This document shows positions 30,011 through 39,984 of a stretch of DNA of 64,000 nucleotides, piece by piece (positions within the stretch are counted from its first letter, which is position 1; each line of letters starts with the position of its first letter). The notes under the pieces are model-generated. The model was not told the origin of the DNA and did not search any database. It worked only from the letters and a program-made list of their open reading frames with translations. The translations under genes and the position numbers were made by a program. Source of the stretch: Syncephalis plumigaleata. Its lineage: Eukaryota; Zoopagomycota; Zoopagomycetes; Zoopagales; Piptocephalidaceae. The stretch spans positions 372,001 through 436,000 of the forward strand of contig JAIXMF010000016.1 of NCBI GenBank assembly GCA_025201365.1, written 5' to 3'.

Positions 30011-30015
30011 TTTTT
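30011..30015 (+). terminator. Pol III terminator (T5)
   Basis: TTTTT lies three bases after the tRNA-Glu discriminator. It is the first T-run of four or more after the start of the 5S gene, so it is the likely end of transcripts from both genes. Confidence 0.75.
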
Positions 30016-30076
30016 GCTACATTTTACAAACATTTTGACGCGTACAACATACATCTGCTACTTTCTTTTTGGTAAA

Positions 30077-30387
30077 TGTTATGAATACGACAAGTTAACA
30101 TACAAATATGTTACACTTGTCTCACTAATCCCACTATAAATATGATTACCTACTCATTATTAAATAAAGCATCAAGCGTTCTTTCCCTTTATTCAGTTTA
30201 GTTTAGCTTCTTTAGCTTTAATAGCAAATACAGACGGACTTGTATTTGCTAGATTATTGTGGTGTAGACGGACTTACACCACTGTTTCTTTTTGTTTATA
30301 TGATTATTTGTTTATTCGAGTTAGTTACAATAACTTCAAATTGATTTTCCAGGTCAAAGACCTCATCGTTTATTGCTTACGCTAACA
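30077..30387 (+). repeat. 5' LTR of the dUTPase-bearing Ty3/gypsy element
   Basis: 311 bp, starting TGTTATG and ending GCTAACA (TG...CA). It includes a TATAAATA box near 30.136 kb and AATAAA near 30.163 kb. A possible primer-binding site starting TGGCGAGCACACC lies two bases after it; the matching tRNA is not assigned. Confidence 0.92.
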
Positions 30388-30469
30388 TATGGCGAGCACA
30401 CCTCGGGTTTAGTCATAATCCACGAGCCCGTATACCGCATATTCTTATTAGTTCATTTCATTCTACTCC

Positions 30470-30500
<31 letters not shown>

Positions 30501-30529
30501 CTTTTATTTATCTTATTAGCTCCTTCAGT

Positions 30530-33500
30530 ATGTCAACTTCACGGAGAATGAGTACTAGAAGCACTCCTGGTCATGATCCAAGCCCTCAATCCGACCATGA
30601 TTCAGCCAACGAGGACGCTTCATTGCCCATGAATACATACCCACAAGCAACATACGAAGTAGCGCCAACTTCTCCAATACAGGAAACTTTGGAGGAGACT
30701 GCACATCAATCACCACCTCATCCTGTGCAACTCGATACACACCAATCACCACCTCATTCTGTGCAACTCGATACGCACCAACCACCACCCCAACTTCCGC
30801 GTCAGCAAAATGAAGCGTATCACCCTGGTGCCACGAATGATTCACAGCCTCTCCCATTTATCCGCGGATGGTATGACTTCTTCCAAACAGAGCAGAGAGA
30901 AAACAAGCTGGACGAAGCAGTGAATGCCATACACAATGGGCTTAATAGGTATAGCAAGCAGCAAAATACGGACACAACTAAGTGGTTCTTAGCGTCCATA
31001 GCTTACTCTATCGCATTCATAGCGTACAATCAAGAATGGGAGGAAGTGGAAGCGTTTTTTAATTGTGGTGCAACTAACTCATTGTGCCGTGTAAAGTCAA
31101 TACCAATTGCTGAGATGCCAGACCTCTACCATCTAACACGGGCTGTCAACAACGAAGGAAGTGTAACCGGTAAATCACGAGCTTCTTCTGTTAGGAACGA
31201 GCCGGATCCACAGCAGGAGGACACTACTTCGTCAAACGGGCACAGTGATAGCCCTCACCAACATCACACCACTCGTAACGCGCAACACACAAATGATCAA
31301 TTATTCAACGCTACTTGTTGCCGTTCTAACTACCTCCACGCTGATCCCGATGTATTCCGTTTCAATGGTAGTATACCACATGAAGATCCTATCAAGTGGT
31401 TGAAAACCTTTGAGTCAAATGCAAGATTCAGAAACATAAAGGAGGAACAAATGGTACACTACGTACGACTATATCTAGAAGAACGCGCTCTAGAATGGTA
31501 CCACTTGAGCAGCGCTACCATGACATGTTGGAGAAATACGGACGGTGGAAGTAAAATGGCGGAAAACTCATTCTGCAAGCAGTTCCTCGACACGTTTGTA
31601 AGCTCTAGCATGGAACAGATGTGGCATGACCAATATTACACTGCTAAGTTTGTTCGTGGCGACAATGTCAACACCTTTTCCAACAGGTTGCGTGAATTAC
31701 ACGAACGCTGCAGTATTAGTATTCCCATGGCAGAAGAAGGTCTTACAGCTCATTTCCGACGAAATCTACCTAAGGGCATAAAATCTATTTTGCTTTCTGA
31801 CCTGCACCACATTCAAAGGACACAAAGCTCAAACAAGATTCCATTCAGTACATTGTTGGAAGCGGCGAAACGTGCAGAGTCTCAATTCATAGAAGTCAAT
31901 GGCGTGACACAATACGAATTTAGTTGTGAACAGATAGAAAACCCACCCAAGTCAACAAAGTATGCAGTGTCATGTTATTGCGTCCAGTGGAAATATGTAC
32001 CTGTCACAAACCAAGGAAACGTTACACGACAATCGCACTCACAGGCCACAAACCGCCCCAACGCGCGACGTAACGAACCGAACAAAATTCACTGTTTCAA
32101 ATGTCAGATGCCCGGTCATTTCGCCAATCAGTGCCCAACGAATAGCAACAATAACCGGAGGACAGTGACGGTGAATGTCGCGACTGTTGCTAACGGAAGA
32201 ACACAGGTCCCACCCACGACTCATGACGGTAACACACCACAGTACGACGATGACGATGACGGATACAATTATGACGACGACGAGCCAGTGTTCATTCAAC
32301 AGCCGAATGTGGACTTGCTACCTGGTGTCGCCGATACCAATAATGGTGGAGATCCGAATACCGGTGCGACTGTCCTAGTAGCCGACGAACTCACCACTCT
32401 GAGTATCCCGCGGAAGACACCTACAAAGACGTTAGTCACGATTAATGGACAGAAGGTAGCAGCTATTCTCGACTCTGGTGCAACATCGTGTATTATTGGT
32501 TCAACGTTTATGAAACGCCTCGGTATCACCATTACGAATCCTGTCCCTACACTCATTCGTGGCATAACGAGCGACGTCGTCTCAACGATGGGAGAAGTCA
32601 AGCAATTACCTGTACAATTTAGCACTCAAACAGCCTTTATTGACGCTACGGTAATTGACACGAATGACTTGGAGCTGTTGATTAGTAATGAATGGTTAGA
32701 GAAACATGATGCAACGATTTCATTGGGCAAGAAATACATTGAACTCTCTATTAACGAGCAACGTGTCACACAACCGATATGGCGTGAAGAAGAGGACGTA
32801 GGCCAAGTGTTTGTCAGCAATCCCAAGCCAACGACTATACAGGAGATCCGTAACCTACAGCCTATCAATATTGCGGCGCATGGTCTATTGATCCTACCGC
32901 TACGTAATACTACCTTCGATGCGCCACATCAACAAGTCAGTTACATTTTTGAAGCTGATCAAGCGACATTGCTGCCATTAGGAGTAACGCCCCTATTCGC
33001 ATACGGTCCACGTAAATCCATTCAGTTACCTTTCATCAATAATGGTGAACAAAGTATTGCAATACCGGCAAATACTCGATTAGGATGGATGGATGTTATC
33101 ACCGAGTCGCCCAAAGTCATTAGATCGAAAGCCGATATAGAAGTGTATTTATCAACAATGGTAAACGGACAGGATTCAGCTACGACATTATTAGCAAAGG
33201 ACGTCTTACCTGAAGTAGATAAAGAAGCCATACTTCGACAAATGGACTCGGAGCTCACGGAGAAACAGCGAGATCAGCTATTACAATTGTTGCTGCGTAA
33301 CCACGACCTCTTCGCTAGGGACTCGAAAGACCTAGGCCGTACAGACCTCGTTCAACATACAATCGACACAAACAACGCTCCCCCTATTCGCTGCCGTCCA
33401 TATCATTATTCCCCAAAGGACAACGAGTTCCTACAGAAGGAAATACAGGAAATGTTAACAAGAGGTGTTATTGAACCATCGGTTAGTCCATGGGCATTTC

Positions 33501-35116
33501 CCGTAGTTCTCGTCCGCAAGAAAGATGGCGATTTACGCTTTTGCGTGGATTATCGTAAGCTGAACAACGTTACACGGCGAGACGAGTATCCATTACCTAG
33601 AATAAACGAGATATTCGATGCTATGCGAGGTGCTACTTGGTTTTCAGCTCTCGACCTCGCATCGGGATACTGGCAAGTGCAAATGTCTGACGAAGATAAG
33701 GATAAGACAACCTTCATCACTCGACAAGGAACTTATCGCTTCAATGTAATGCCATTCGGTTTGACAAACGCACCAGCTACATTCCAACGATTAATGGATC
33801 AGGTTTATTCAGGACTACTATGGGTATCGGTATTCGTTTACCTGGACGATATTCAAGTGTTTGCGAGAACATTTGAAGAACATCTCATACGATTGGATGA
33901 AGCGCTTCAACGTCTGAGAACTGCTAACTTGAAATTAAAGTTAAGCAAATGTTCATTCGGTAAACGTGAGCTCACATTTTTAGGCTTCCGTACTGGGAGG
34001 GAAGGATTGAAGACCGATGAAGCTAAAGTTAAAGCTGTCGTCAATTGTCGTCCGCCTAAAAATGTCTCCGAATTACGTTCTATATTAGGATTGGCCTCGT
34101 ATTACAGACGCTTTGTGCCAAATTTTGCTAAACTCACGGCACCAATGAGAGTCCTGTTACAAAAGAACGTAGATTGGAAATGGACTACCGATCAACAAGC
34201 GGCATTCGACGAGGTCAAGCAGTGCCTTACGGAAGCACCAATACTAGCGTATCCCGACTTCGACAAGCCATTCATTATTGAAGTTGATGCGTCGTACGAT
34301 GGTTTTGGAGCAATTTTATCACAATGTGACGATAATAACAAGGAACATCCCGTAGTATACGCCAGCAGATCGACTCGACCGGAAGAGAAGAACCTAGCCA
34401 CGGCTACAGAACTCGAAGCAGCTGCCGTAATTTGGGCATTAGAGTACTTTCGGCCATATGTACTCAGCAACGAAGTCGTAATTCGTACTGACCATCAAGC
34501 ACTCGAATTTATCGCCAGAAACCAGCCGGTTAACAGGAAGTTTGCTAGATGGGCCTTCCATGTAGATGAATTTCGACCTGCTATCGAGTACAAGAAAGGC
34601 TTGAAGAATCGCAATGCCGATGCATTATCACGTCCACCCTTCGTCGGTGCTGTAGCTACTGATGCTCACGATGTCATTCTGCTCCTTTATAAGCGATTGA
34701 CGGAAAGAGCAACACCTCCTATACGTGCTACGCCACACTCCGTAGGCTACGATTTGAGTGCCGCTACCGATTGTTGTATTTTACCCCGCGAACGTGTGAG
34801 GATCCCTCTAGACTTAGCATTCGAGTTTAGTAAAAACTATATGGGCGAAATTCGTTCACGAAGTGGTCTGACTTATCGACATGGTCTAATTGCGTTAGCA
34901 GGCACCATTGATCCTGATTTTCGCGGTAACGTTCATGTTATTCTACTCAACGTTGGTGACCGAGCCGTCGATATCAAACAAGGCGATCGAATTGCACAAA
35001 TGGTACTCGTGGCCGTAGCCACACCAGAAGCGAGGGAAGTCAATGAATTGTCCGACACTACAAGAGGTATTAATGGTTTTGGGTCAACCGGTAAAACCCC
35101 ACTTACTACCCAGTAA
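30530..35116 (+). CDS. Gag-protease-RT-RNase H-dUTPase polyprotein of the Ty3/gypsy element
   Basis: A single 1528-residue frame. After a Pro/Gln-rich start comes a gag core (DPIKWLKTFESNARF), a CCHC knuckle, and the protease motif ILDSGATSCIIG. The reverse transcriptase has FCVDYRKLN, YPLPRI, and YLDD in FVYLDDIQVF. RNase H includes IIEVDASYDGFGAIL and RTDHQALEF. About 130 C-terminal residues form a dUTPase with the five family motifs: GYDLSAA, RSGL, the GTIDPDFRG strand, GDRIAQMV, and a Gly-rich tail GFGSTG. dUTPase removes dUTP and would limit uracil in element cDNA. The element is treated here as a recent mobile-element copy. Confidence 0.92.
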   Translation: MSTSRRMSTRSTPGHDPSPQSDHDSANEDASLPMNTYPQATYEVAPTSPIQETLEETAHQSPPHPVQLDTHQSPPHSVQLDTHQPPPQLPRQQNEAYHPGATNDSQPLPFIRGWYDFFQTEQRENKLDEAVNAIHNGLNRYSKQQNTDTTKWFLASIAYSIAFIAYNQEWEEVEAFFNCGATNSLCRVKSIPIAEMPDLYHLTRAVNNEGSVTGKSRASSVRNEPDPQQEDTTSSNGHSDSPHQHHTTRNAQHTNDQLFNATCCRSNYLHADPDVFRFNGSIPHEDPIKWLKTFESNARFRNIKEEQMVHYVRLYLEERALEWYHLSSATMTCWRNTDGGSKMAENSFCKQFLDTFVSSSMEQMWHDQYYTAKFVRGDNVNTFSNRLRELHERCSISIPMAEEGLTAHFRRNLPKGIKSILLSDLHHIQRTQSSNKIPFSTLLEAAKRAESQFIEVNGVTQYEFSCEQIENPPKSTKYAVSCYCVQWKYVPVTNQGNVTRQSHSQATNRPNARRNEPNKIHCFKCQMPGHFANQCPTNSNNNRRTVTVNVATVANGRTQVPPTTHDGNTPQYDDDDDGYNYDDDEPVFIQQPNVDLLPGVADTNNGGDPNTGATVLVADELTTLSIPRKTPTKTLVTINGQKVAAILDSGATSCIIGSTFMKRLGITITNPVPTLIRGITSDVVSTMGEVKQLPVQFSTQTAFIDATVIDTNDLELLISNEWLEKHDATISLGKKYIELSINEQRVTQPIWREEEDVGQVFVSNPKPTTIQEIRNLQPINIAAHGLLILPLRNTTFDAPHQQVSYIFEADQATLLPLGVTPLFAYGPRKSIQLPFINNGEQSIAIPANTRLGWMDVITESPKVIRSKADIEVYLSTMVNGQDSATTLLAKDVLPEVDKEAILRQMDSELTEKQRDQLLQLLLRNHDLFARDSKDLGRTDLVQHTIDTNNAPPIRCRPYHYSPKDNEFLQKEIQEMLTRGVIEPSVSPWAFPVVLVRKKDGDLRFCVDYRKLNNVTRRDEYPLPRINEIFDAMRGATWFSALDLASGYWQVQMSDEDKDKTTFITRQGTYRFNVMPFGLTNAPATFQRLMDQVYSGLLWVSVFVYLDDIQVFARTFEEHLIRLDEALQRLRTANLKLKLSKCSFGKRELTFLGFRTGREGLKTDEAKVKAVVNCRPPKNVSELRSILGLASYYRRFVPNFAKLTAPMRVLLQKNVDWKWTTDQQAAFDEVKQCLTEAPILAYPDFDKPFIIEVDASYDGFGAILSQCDDNNKEHPVVYASRSTRPEEKNLATATELEAAAVIWALEYFRPYVLSNEVVIRTDHQALEFIARNQPVNRKFARWAFHVDEFRPAIEYKKGLKNRNADALSRPPFVGAVATDAHDVILLLYKRLTERATPPIRATPHSVGYDLSAATDCCILPRERVRIPLDLAFEFSKNYMGEIRSRSGLTYRHGLIALAGTIDPDFRGNVHVILLNVGDRAVDIKQGDRIAQMVLVAVATPEAREVNELSDTTRGINGFGSTGKTPLTTQ

Positions 35117-35122
35117 ACCAAG

Positions 35123-36442
35123 ATGGACGACGAGTTATATTCTAGTCTCGTCGTATACCTGCAGCATCGGAAGCTGCCCGAGGATATCTTACCTCAAAAC
35201 ATTTCCAATTTTATTCAGTTATCCCAGCGTTATTCCGTTAGTCTTAATTCTTTATTTTTTATTCAACCTCCCCCTAAACCCTTACTTCGCGTCGTTCCCT
35301 TTCGAGAAGCTCATTCTATTCTGAAATTACATCATGATGAAGCCGGTCATTTTGCCTTACAAAGTACCATGGAGCTCATACGTCGAAACTATTACTGGCC
35401 CGATATGAAGACAGATATACAAGCTTATATTCGTGGCTGTCCCGCTTGTCAACTACGCGCTCGATCACAAAAGGTCCAACCATTAGTTCCCATTCCGGTA
35501 GTCGCTCCGTTCCATCGATTTAGCATTGATCTTATTATCTTACCTTTAAGCGCCACGCGTAAACGCTATGTGATCGTAGCAATCGATTGCTTAACTAAGT
35601 GGGTAGAAACTTGTGCGATTGCGAAGAAAACTTCAGCTCGAGTCGCCGACTTCATTCGTAAACAAATATTATTCCGCTTTGGCATCCCTTCCGAAGTACA
35701 CACAGATAACGGCTTGGAATTCGCCGGTGCTGTCAAAGTATTATTAGCTAAACACGATATAACCCACGTACACTCAAGTCCTTATCACCCACAGTCTAAC
35801 GGTCTTGTGGAGCGTGTCAACCGTACGTTGAAAGAAGCTTTAGCTAAATATGTTACTAGTCAATCATCCACCACCAAGTGGTGCCAAATGCTAAACCATG
35901 TCACCTACTGTTATAATATTCGCCGTCAAAGTACGACAGGATACTCACCCTTTGAACTTGTATATGGAATTCCACCTCGTACTACGGCTGATAACCTTTT
36001 CCCTACACACACCATCGCGAAACAACAAGATGAGTTCGCTAATACTATTTCTTCTTGGTCCCGAGCCGATCATGTAAATAAAATAAGAGAAGCGGCCAGT
36101 CAACGACAAGTCAAAACACAGCAGAAGTCGGTAATGCGTCATGAGAAGAAGTTAACTCGACCTCGCGGCCCCGATAACTTAACTGTCGGACAACAAGTAT
36201 GGATCAAGAAGAATATTGCTGAACAACAACAACAAGATACGTTAGGTCCCTTATGGAGAGGGCCATCCACTATCATTGGTGATTTCCACAATGGCACATT
36301 TGTAGTGGAGACCTTAATAAACGGACGACGACATACTGAGTATGTTCATCGTGATCGACTACGCCCCTACTACCCCGAGTGGTCGAATACGCGGACGTAT
36401 TCTTCAGTGGTCCCGGGAGATGTTATGAATACGACAAGTTAA
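35123..36442 (+). CDS. Integrase ORF of the dUTPase-bearing Ty3/gypsy element
   Basis: A 439-residue frame directly downstream of the dUTPase. It contains the zinc finger HHDEAGHF...CPACQ, the catalytic core with FSIDLIILPL, TDNGLEFAG and the VERVNRTLKEAL glutamate region, then a C-terminal GPLWRGPSTIIGDF module resembling GPY/F. It overlaps the first bases of the 3' LTR. A separate integrase frame is unusual for Ty3/gypsy, where pol is normally continuous. Confidence 0.9.
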   Translation: MDDELYSSLVVYLQHRKLPEDILPQNISNFIQLSQRYSVSLNSLFFIQPPPKPLLRVVPFREAHSILKLHHDEAGHFALQSTMELIRRNYYWPDMKTDIQAYIRGCPACQLRARSQKVQPLVPIPVVAPFHRFSIDLIILPLSATRKRYVIVAIDCLTKWVETCAIAKKTSARVADFIRKQILFRFGIPSEVHTDNGLEFAGAVKVLLAKHDITHVHSSPYHPQSNGLVERVNRTLKEALAKYVTSQSSTTKWCQMLNHVTYCYNIRRQSTTGYSPFELVYGIPPRTTADNLFPTHTIAKQQDEFANTISSWSRADHVNKIREAASQRQVKTQQKSVMRHEKKLTRPRGPDNLTVGQQVWIKKNIAEQQQQDTLGPLWRGPSTIIGDFHNGTFVVETLINGRRHTEYVHRDRLRPYYPEWSNTRTYSSVVPGDVMNTTS

Positions 36443-36731
36443 CATACAAATATGTTACACTTGTCTCACTAATCCCACTATAAATATGATTACCTACTCA
36501 TTATTAAATAAAGCATCAAGCGTTCTTTCCCTTTATTCAGTTTAGTTTAGCTTCTTTAGCTTTAATAGCAAATACAGACGGACTTGTATTTGCTAGATTA
36601 TTGTGGTGTAGACGGACTTACACCACTGTTTCTTTTTGTTTATATGATTATTTGTTTATTCGAGTTAGTTACAATAACTTCAAATTGATTTTCCAGGTCA
36701 AAGACCTCATCGTTTATTGCTTACGCTAACA
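36421..36731 (+). repeat. 3' LTR of the dUTPase-bearing Ty3/gypsy element
   Basis: 311 bp, which I read as identical to the 5' copy. The purine-rich GGGAGA just before it is the likely second-strand primer site. Confidence 0.92.
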
Positions 36732-36736
36732 GTAAA

Positions 36737-37729
36737 ATTGACACTGGTGTATTTTATTCTAGATGTACGCGGTCCAGTATGCGAGTTCTACGAAATGTTA
36801 AGCAAATAAACGGCAACAATAATCGTGTGAAACATGGTATGTGACGGTTATTCCTCGGTCATTTGCCTAGTGAGTACTCGAGCGTATTACACTGTATACG
36901 ACGAGGAATGCTAATAAAGCGTAATTGTTTATTTCATATTGCGCATACTAAGATATATACGTTACCTTTTGACATAGTATCGTCCACAACTATGATGGTG
37001 ACGATGATGACAGCATGAGATGGTGGTAGTTATCGCGTGCATTAGTTTTATTTAGAAATGTTTATCAAGAGCTTGGCGGTAGGCACAAACGCGGGATACC
37101 ATGAATGGAAAGTGTGAAAAAATAAGGAGGTTATTGGCAAGCCTTATGATCTTTATAATGCTCATTGACAGGTGTAGAGACATTGAGTAATTTAACGGAT
37201 AACCAATCTATTACCGTATACGATACTCGTTGCCAATGTAACATTTACCCACTCGTATATGGAGATAAGGAGTGTGCAACGCAACCATCCCATGATACGC
37301 GCTCCTCTCTACCTTATCAACGGGTAACGCAACTTGACAAGGGGGCCTGACTCGAATCGGGTAAGCAAGCGAAAGTCAGCTACAACAAAGATGGTAATGT
37401 CAATGATGATGTGAACATCTCCTCCTCTCTTCCGTACTTGCTGTTCTCTAGCAAACAAAGAGCTCCATATGGAAATATTGACCGGAAAATCTCATTGGAT
37501 GAAGCGATAAATAGACCAAGGCAGACCGCGTCGCATGGACTAGAAACGCATTTATTCATTGTTTGCACATACGCTCCTTCACTCTCTTACTTACTCACTC
37601 ACTCCCTTTTCTCTAGTACTGACTCGGCGTCATCTCTTAAAGTCTTATTATTATTATTAGCGTTCATTCATTCGTTGTTGTTTATAAACATTGCTGAGAT
37701 AGCGCTGTTTATTCCGGAAAAAAAGAAAC
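36737..37729. other. Intergenic between the LTR element and cytochrome b5
   Basis: No gene is recognised. The last 200 bp contain pyrimidine-rich stretches (CTCTCTTACTTACTCACTC), as in the leaders of other genes here. The presumed pre-insertion neighbour of this DNA is the tRNA-Glu flank. Confidence 0.4.
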
Positions 37730-38032
37730 ATGACGCTCACTTATACCACCGCTGAAATTCAGAGGCAGAATGCTCAAGGCAAGATATTGGTTTGCATGGA
37801 CGGTAAAGTCTACGACCTGACCAAATTCGCTCACGACGTAAGTAATCGTTGTTTATTTGCACGCTCGTATCATTATCATGAATGCTTACGTTTACTGTAG
37901 CATCCCGGTGGCAAAGATATTATCGAGGAAATGAGCGGTGAAGACGCGACTGATGCGTTCAAGGACGCAGGCCATCCAAAGAGTGCTATAAAAGAGCGAG
38001 AGCAATACTGCGTCGGCATTTATCAGAAATAG
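37730..38032 (+). CDS. Small soluble cytochrome b5
   Basis: A haem-binding electron carrier. Two exons (37730-37837 and 37901-38032, 63-bp intron) encode 79 residues. The first ends KVYDLTKFAHD, the second begins HPGGKDIIEEMSGEDATDAF, giving the axial-ligand motif HPGG and the second haem histidine in AGHPKSA. There is no membrane anchor, so it is a soluble, minimal form. The intron splits just before the HPGG histidine. The frame is clean. The second LTR element begins about 175 bp after its stop. Confidence 0.92.
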
Positions 38033-38207
38033 AGCTCATCTAAACGCTATACGGCGATCTATGCTATTAAAAGAGATCATTAAAAGTGTTTACTAATAAT
38101 TACTACATATCCATTACTCTGTTCATTTATAAGATGCTTTTCTTATTGGCATCGAGCATTGCATTATACTATGCGTGTTTACATGTTACAAGCAAATATT
38201 TACCAAT

Positions 38208-38566
38208 TGTGATGATGTGAGATGTACCCATCATAATTATGTCACCTGAGTCGCCTACTCTGTCCCACCTAAGTGTTTATGCATAACATATCTTACCTTC
38301 TTGCAGCTATAAAAAGAGTTACTGCAGAGCTCTAGTTGTAGCAGAATAATAGCCCTGATCCTACTTTTCCTCTTTTCTATTTTCCTGATTCCTTCAGTTA
38401 TATTCGTTCTAAAAACTCATAAAATAAAGATACTTTCCCCTCTTATTTCTTAACATTTATTACATTTGTGGATATAGAACTGTTGGGCCTAAGTGATCCA
38501 CTGAATCCCACGGTTACGGGTTGACCTCGTCAACACAATTTTACACGAACTCAGTAGTTCGCCACA
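38208..38566 (+). repeat. 5' LTR of the second Ty3/gypsy element
   Basis: 359 bp, TGTGATG...GCCACA. It holds a TATAAAAA box near 38.31 kb and AATAAA near 38.425 kb. A TGGTGGAGAACCCGG stretch two bases after it is the likely primer-binding site, tRNA unassigned. Confidence 0.92.
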
Positions 38567-38781
38567 TTTGGTGGAGAACCCGGGCGTTCTCTTAAAGAGC
38601 GCTGTCACTCTATATTCACTATATCCACTTCTTATTTTTACCTCTTGTTTACCCGCTCCTCTATTTACTTGTTCACTTACTTATCGTATATGTTCAGTTA
38701 TTAATTTATTATTGGTACTCGTTCGTTTATTCCCTTGGTCAGTACGTTCCATTCTTTACGTACCTTATTCCTCGTAGTTGG

Positions 38782-39984
38782 ATGTCTCGACGTGAACTCC
38801 GAGCATTACAGAACGACCGCCATACCCCATCTATCATGGTGAATGATGATCACAGCTCCGAGGGCGAAGAGGAGTTGACACCCCTACAACGCGTTTACAA
38901 TTCATTGGAAGACATCACTGAGAGTATTCCTACTTTAGCAGGACTTGACTATGACCAATTAAGAGAGTACATGGATGAACATCCTAGTCGAGACGCGTTG
39001 ATTAATCTACTTCGTGTCATACAACTCGCGGATCCACCGCCTTCTGTTCCACAACATACTGTTCCACAGTCTGCAAGTTCACCGCAGAATGAGCAATCGG
39101 ATGAATTGCCAGCACCTATCGCCGCACGACTTACACCTCAACGGCCCGAAGTCCTAGCATCTGCTACACAAGTAGCACAGCCTACTTCCCCTCCACTTGA
39201 ACCTGCAAGTCGAACCGAAGAATCTGCCTTTACTCGCTTCAAGACTGAGTATTACGATAAGGATGTAGAAGACCTTCAGACATGGTTGATTCGTTTCGAA
39301 CTTACTATTCATCGTCATAATTTGTCCGACCACGACGCTGCACGTCAATTGTTGTACGCTGTGGGCAAAGCATATCCACATTGGTCCAAAAGCACTTTGT
39401 CAGAATTAACGCAGAAGGAGCTTACTTACACCGCCGTCTGTGAAGCGTTACGACGACATGTGATTGGTGGTGATCCAGCGGACTTCGCGCGTCTGCAGTT
39501 CAGGCAAATGCGATACCGTTCGCCAGAGTCGTTACGAGAATATGCTGACCGCGTAGCCGAAGCCGCCTTGACCGCAGAAGTGGACGATGACGAAAAGTGG
39601 ACACAGTTCAGATCCGGTTTGCCCGAGCATGTACATTCACACATGAACCTTTCTAACATCAACGATTGGTCCACAATGATGACGAAAGTCAAAGATCTTG
39701 ATGTGCTAATCAAACGACGTAATCATTCGCACACCGTCATAGCCGCTGTGCCTGAACAAAGGCATAAGGTTACACGAAAACAGTATCGACCCCAACAAAA
39801 GGACACTCGCAACTCCCGTCAAGTCCGTCGATGTTACTATTGTAAGAATGAAAACCATCTTTGTCATCAGTGTCCACATGCTGAGGCCATCAAGAAGATT
39901 ATACATCAACAGTCCGATGATAAGCCTACGAATCAGACTGGTAACACTGGCAACGCCGCTGGTGTTAAGCAGTCGGAAAACTAA
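38782..39984 (+). CDS. Gag of the second Ty3/gypsy element
   Basis: A 400-residue protein with an acidic N-terminus, a Pro/Gln-rich linker, the gag core FKTEYYDKDVEDLQTWLIRF, and a single CCHC knuckle CYYCKNENHLCHQCP near the C-terminus. Its end overlaps the start of pol. Confidence 0.88.
   Translation: MSRRELRALQNDRHTPSIMVNDDHSSEGEEELTPLQRVYNSLEDITESIPTLAGLDYDQLREYMDEHPSRDALINLLRVIQLADPPPSVPQHTVPQSASSPQNEQSDELPAPIAARLTPQRPEVLASATQVAQPTSPPLEPASRTEESAFTRFKTEYYDKDVEDLQTWLIRFELTIHRHNLSDHDAARQLLYAVGKAYPHWSKSTLSELTQKELTYTAVCEALRRHVIGGDPADFARLQFRQMRYRSPESLREYADRVAEAALTAEVDDDEKWTQFRSGLPEHVHSHMNLSNINDWSTMMTKVKDLDVLIKRRNHSHTVIAAVPEQRHKVTRKQYRPQQKDTRNSRQVRRCYYCKNENHLCHQCPHAEAIKKIIHQQSDDKPTNQTGNTGNAAGVKQSEN

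Larger units (their letters stand above)
30077..36731 (+). mobile_element. Ty3/gypsy LTR retrotransposon with dUTPase, whole-looking
   Basis: The element is bounded by two 311-bp LTRs that I read as identical, with a 5-bp target duplication GTAAA (30072-30076 and 36732-36736). Its parts in order are: gag with a CCHC knuckle (CFKCQMPGHFANQCP), aspartic protease (LDSGATSC), reverse transcriptase (YLDD), RNase H, a dUTPase domain, then integrase with the HHCC finger, the DDE region and a GPY/F-like module at its end. The order RT-RH-INT places it in Ty3/gypsy. The frames appear whole, and the identical LTRs imply a very recent insertion. It begins 70 bp after tRNA-Glu. Confidence 0.93.

Noticed and set aside
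29733-30076. The 5S and tRNA copies as pseudogenes or SINE heads
   Set aside because: Both fold completely with paired ends and intact internal promoters, and no poly(A) or SINE tail follows the tRNA, only a T5 terminator.
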